NCBI RefSeq assembly: GCF_011386835.1
Contig: NC_088791.1
Coordinates: 24,960,998-25,024,997, forward strand
Origin: Chrysemys picta bellii
Lineage: Eukaryota; Chordata; Testudines; Emydidae
Direction of reading: 5' to 3'
Length of the DNA: 64,000 nucleotides
Shown here: piece after piece, positions 60,201 through 64,000 of the stretch
Layout of the letters: the number at the start of each line of letters is the position of its first letter
Position numbering within the stretch: the first letter of the stretch is position 1
The notes under the pieces: model-generated
The model's input: only the letters and a program-made list of their open reading frames with translations
What the model was told of the DNA's origin: nothing
Database searches by the model: none
Translations under genes and position numbers: made by a program

Positions 60201-60955
60201 TGCAATCCGAGATTGTGTAGTGTTCCACAGAGAGCCAGAGAAAAGAACCTTAATTGATCGGGCACAAATGCCAGATGAGACTGAAATAGACTAGCTCTGA
60301 AGGACACAAACTACAGCAGAAACATGTTCAACTGGACCCAAAGTAGGAGGTGGCTCTTGTAGAAATGGAAAGACCTCAAAACAAGGAGACCTTACTAAGA
60401 TTCATGACCCTGTTAACCTATCTAAGTGAATTCCTGCCTAATTTGTTACAGTTAAGAGCCTATTCACAATGCTGCTTGAGGCCAGTATAGAATGGTATTA
60501 AGATAATTGACAAGCACAAATGAGCAATGCAAAATGATCCAATCTTAGAACCATTTGAGAGAGTAATTCTAGATGTATGATCAACAGAAAAAACGTAGGT
60601 ACCTCCAAGCATAAAATATTATTGGGGCTATCAAGACGAAATTGCTTTCCATGCATTAAAATATCTGTTTCTTTTAAAAATACCATTAAAATCTAGAAAA
60701 GCAATAAATAGAAGAGAGCATTTCTCTGAGTGTGTAGTGGAGTAGCATTAGTTTCAAATGCACCTGCTCCCGTCGTGAGCTCTGAATTCATTAGAAGACC
60801 ACTTCCACTAAGAACAAGTTTTGACAGTCATTTCAGTGGTTGCTAATTCTGTTATTGCAGCTGAAATTTTTCATCGGCTGCTTGTATGTTAAGACAGGTT
60901 TCACTGTGCATTGATGGTGGGATTTTCAAAGGGGCCTCAGGACTACGTTCACAAA
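57251..60955. other. Intron, nothing recognised
   Basis: No exon with fitting splice sites and no clear transposon was seen. An AAAT-rich run lies at about 58094-58110. Confidence 0.45.
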
Positions 60956-60959
60956 AAGG

Positions 60960-61146
60960 ACTTATATAAAGGTAATATCATTTAGTGGAGCAACTTCTGT
61001 TGATAAAAGAGACAAGCTTTTGAGCTTCTTCAGGACTATGTAGCTTGAAAGCTTGTCTCCTTCACCAACAGGTTCAATAAAAGATTTTATCTCACCCACC
61101 TTCTAGCTCTAATATCCTGGGACCAACGTGGCTACCACAACACTGC
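60960..61146. mobile_element. Foldback Penelope-like fragment, hammerhead-like (copy 3)
   Basis: The left part (about 60966-61025, gagacaagcttttgagct) is the inverse of the right part (about 61038-61105, agcttgaaagcttgtctc ... caataaaagattttatctca), so the piece folds into a hairpin. The right part includes GAAAGCTTGTCTC (GAAA at 61047-61050), as in the other two copies. The tail reads atcctgggaccaacgtggct and accacaacactgca, typical of this repeat family. Confidence 0.55.
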
Positions 61147-61730
61147 AAACAAAAAGGGAGTTAGGGCATTCACTTGGGAAGGGGAAGACAGGTTCAAGTT
61201 CCTGCTCTGAAGCAAACAGAGTAGGAACTAGAGCCTGCAGCTCCTACATCCTGGGTAAGTGCTCTAATCACTGGGGTACGTGAGTGGAAGTGGCAGCACC
61301 ACTCAGTCTCCGTTTTGTGTGGGACCCGATCCTGTAGGCATGCTCAAAGACAGCTTCAGACCATGCCTACCATGTCAGGCTCCAAAAGTGAAACAGGTGA
61401 GCAAACATCTAATTCGTGAATCCCACCAAGGCTCAGGTGTGAGCTAGGCACTGAATGTCTAGGCTTACATAGCTGTGCACATGCCCACTGGCAGAAACTT
61501 AGGCACCTAGAAACTTTAGGCACCTATAGGATTAGGTTACAGCTGTGTGGTGGTTTGTGAATGCCAGTGGCATCTAAATGTTGGACTTAAAGACCTTCAG
61601 TGGCAGTTAGGCACCAATGTTCCTCTTGTGAATCTAGCGCTATGTGACTTAGGAGCATGAATCCCATTGAAAGTCAATGGGAATGATGCTCCTAGGTCAC
61701 TTACGTAGTCTTGAAAATCCCAACCTAAAA
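61147..61730 (+). repeat. Unnamed SINE-like repeat (plus copy)
   Basis: It shares blocks with 25060-25445 in the opposite orientation (gtgctctaatcactgggg, cttgtgaatctagc). It has an internal taggcacctagaaactttag-type repeat and ends in gaaaatcccaacc. The family could not be named. Confidence 0.4.
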
Positions 61731-62907
61731 AAAATACAGTATAAAATTCATATGTAAAGTACAAATATTAAATAGCTAGCTTTATAAACTGCAGGCATGT
61801 GCTTCCTTAAAAATTCTCACTCTTTTTGTTTGAGTAATAACCATTACATAAACTAAACAGCACTCCAGAGTAATCTTTCTTTCATCAATATACATATTTC
61901 TTTCGTGTGTCACTCAGCTGTGCCTTGATCTCTCAACACATTCAGTGGGTGCTCATTAATACTATGCCGCCAATCATGTGGAAATGCTTTCTAAAAGAAT
62001 ATCGGTAATATTGATCAGCAACTTTCAAGTGAACATCATCATACTGTATTTTCCTATGAGAGATTTTTAATTATACACAATAGACTGGAGCTGCTCCAAG
62101 AAAGCCAGTTCATCCTTTGTGTGAGCTCTCGGATATTTCCATGCTGAGATGCTTTTAACTCAGGAAAGTAATATATGCTTCTCCATTTAATGATTTTCCT
62201 ACTGATATGATAGAAGGTACTTCACTTATACCATCAAATACAAACCATGCTTTTATAGAAAAGGTAGATTGAATATGAAAGAGCCTGATTTACCCAGCCG
62301 TTGTTGGCCAGTGAATGAGAGCTGGTTGCAATTCACTTGCAGGGCTCAGCAGAGATTGTAAAGAATGAGTTCACAGTTAAAACAGTTTGTGATGAGCAAA
62401 AGAGCTGTGAACGTGAATTCAGCTTTCTGTTTGCTCCAGTTTCACCTGTTGTTGGTTGTTATACAAATCTCTTTTGCAAACACCTGCTCCCATTGATGAT
62501 AATAGGGGATTTGCAGTTGACTTCAGTGAATGCAGGGTTGAGTCCTTTAACTTCAGCCATTTAACTTTCTCTTTTACTGTTGCTTGCTGATAAATAAACA
62601 TAGCCATTTCCACTAACATTTACAATGTCAATTACATTAACATCAGTGTCAGGCACATGCCACTTCCATTGAAGGGATGCTACCAGTTTACTATCAGTTA
62701 CACTTTACAAAGAAATGAACTGTATGGAACATAAATATTTATATCTAGCTCAACTTCATCAGTCTACTAAAAAGTAGGAGGAAACATATCTAACAAAAGG
62801 TAGCAACTGCACTTTAACAATTCAGATCATGACAGAGAAAGTGGCGCTACGTCTTTAAATGTCTGAAGAAACGTATTTCATCTTTAATTCCCCATTTTCC
62901 TATTCAG
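61731..62907. other. End of the ~22.7-kb intron
   Basis: Unremarkable AT-rich sequence, ending in the pyrimidine-rich acceptor of the 42-nt exon. Confidence 0.5.
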
Positions 62908-62949
62908 AGCAAGTGCCGCCCAGGACTGGTTTTCGAGTGGATTCCTCTG
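62908..62949 (+). CDS. MAGI2: MAGI2-like 42-nt cassette exon with GC donor
   Basis: The acceptor is tattttcc-type pyrimidine sequence ending ttcag; the donor reads TCTG|gcaagt, a GC-AG intron. With the C carried from 40161, the exon reads QQVPPRTGFRVDSS plus one G. This closely matches the short segment I recall between ESR and the third PDZ domain of human MAGI2 (QQVPPRTSFRMDSSG). It enters and leaves in phase 1 and is 42 nt, so inclusion adds 14 residues without a frame change. That agrees with my recollection that a described MAGI2 isoform lacks 14 residues just before PDZ3. The PDZ3 exon lies beyond the window. GC donors are weaker than GT donors and are enriched at alternative exons (general knowledge), so regulated inclusion is likely, but this is inference. 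Confidence 0.88.
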
Positions 62950-64000
62950 GCAAGTATTCTTCAGCCTTCATTGTTCTGTAAAATAACTGTCCTCCATTTT
63001 ATGTTTAAGTAACTGTTCTTCCTTTAATCATTGCTCTGGGTTTTAGCCAATCATGAGTGCTCAATCACCATTCTATATAGTACAGCTTTTTTTAATTTTG
63101 GTATTTAACTAGACAGGGTTAAAGAATGATAAGCACTAAAGCTTTCCCTAATGTGGAGTGTTATTTGGAGCAGAGTGAAGTCTTCCCTTTTCCTCAGCCA
63201 GCTTGTGTGTTCGTGTAACAATGTTTTATATGCTCTTTGGTGTTCTTAGTATTCATTCACATAATGCTAGTACCATAAAAATATTCCAATATATCTGATG
63301 CTAGAAGATTATTTAGACATTTTTAATCTCTCTATACCTTGCAATGAATCCAAGGTTCACGTGCTACAGAGCAGAAAGGATGGGTTATGCAGACCACAGA
63401 TTTATTTCATCCATACACATCTTCTGTCTGTCTGTTAAAAAAAAATATTTTAAAATAATAACTTTGTGGTTGTTTGAATCACCTTCATTCTTTTGAAATA
63501 TCAACAGTACATTAATTTAGAAAGAATTCATTCCATTTCCTGAAATCTCATACTGTTAAATAAACAGCAACACCAAGTGCTGCTGGTCCAGTGAAGGTTG
63601 TTTTGTCATTGCCATTAAAGTCCTCTCTCAGGCCTATATCCTGCAAACATTTAGGCACATAAGTACCTTGTCTTGTGTGCCTAAATGTTTGCAAAAATAG
63701 AGCTTTATGTTGTTTTTTGTATACCCTCTAAGGCTTATAGGTTGGCTACAAAATTCCCTCTGAATAGAAATGTAGCATAATTCTCCATTAGGATACAGAT
63801 TTAATTATTAAGCTTTCTTATTTTCTATCATGCAGCCTTCATTTACTTCCTTTGCATATGTATAAATCAAAATTGTGCAAATTAAAAATACTACTAATGT
63901 TGGAGATTAGCAGGACCATAATTGTTCTTAAAACTTTTCATACTTTTCAAGAGCATTTGAAACTCTGATATGAAGATTTTGCGTTTTCACATTAACCACA
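62950..64000. other. Intron after the 42-nt exon
   Basis: It starts with the GC donor gcaagt. It contains only the palindrome at 63642-63693 and A/T runs. The next MAGI2 exon is not reached. Confidence 0.5.
63642..63693. repeat. Perfect 18-bp inverted repeat (MITE core)
   Basis: TGCAAACATTTAGGCACA at 63642-63659 is exactly inverted at 63676-63693 with a 16-nt loop. The cctatatcctgcaaac setting matches the palindromic repeats elsewhere in the window. Confidence 0.85.

Noticed and set aside
1..64000. CRISPR array or bacterial operon
   Set aside because: There are no regularly spaced direct repeats with spacers and no dense co-directional genes; the window has vertebrate introns and transposons.

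Overview
This is a stretch of a vertebrate nuclear gene, almost all of it intron. Three short plus-strand exons (34827-34858, 39972-40161, 62908-62949) have consensus splice sites and compatible phases. Together they read as the linker between the second and third PDZ domains of a MAGI-family scaffold, best matched by MAGI2 (S-SCAM). The third is a 42-nt in-frame cassette-type exon with a GC (not GT) splice donor. Everything else is intron and transposon debris. The mix suggests a sauropsid, most likely a turtle: CR1 LINEs, old L2/MIR-like pieces, many hAT and Tc1/mariner-type MITEs, Penelope-like fragments and Gypsy LTR elements, with no L1 or Alu-like sequence. The species call is inference from the repeats, not proof.

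Layout. 0.4-5.4 kb: a decayed Ty3/Gypsy element in sense orientation, with short LTRs and the usual order (gag, RNase H, integrase), broken by a hAT MITE with a perfect 8-bp target duplication and by a ~1.1-kb LTR-like insert. 5.4-13.9 kb: AT-rich intron with a TA-flanked MITE, a Tigger/pogo remnant, an L2 fragment and palindromic short repeats. 13.9-15.7 kb: a hAT transposon rebuilt as a foldback, with two ~640-bp inverted arms around a transposase fragment and a perfect 8-bp target duplication. 16.5-18.8 kb: a 5'-truncated CR1 on the minus strand. 19-34 kb: intron with scattered fragments.

34.5-40.2 kb: a hAT MITE ends 145 bp before the 32-nt exon. A worn LINE reverse-transcriptase remnant lies in the intron between the first two exons. 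40.2-62.9 kb is one intron of about 22.7 kb. It holds L2 pieces, a Penelope-like fragment with a hammerhead-ribozyme-like core (43.2 kb), a nearly full-length minus-strand Gypsy element of GMR1 type (45.9-51.7 kb), a solo LTR (52.1-53.1 kb), MIR/L2 pieces, two more Penelope-like fragments (55.1 and 61.0 kb) and a third hAT MITE (57.0 kb).

The most distinctive element is the GMR1-like Gypsy copy. Its pol order is protease, integrase, reverse transcriptase, RNase H, so integrase lies before reverse transcriptase, and its Gag carries a SCAN-like region. It has two LTRs and a 5-bp target duplication, but it is dead, with stops, frame breaks and loss of the reverse-transcriptase catalytic motif. 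No bacterial-type operon, CRISPR array, rRNA or intact tRNA gene is present.
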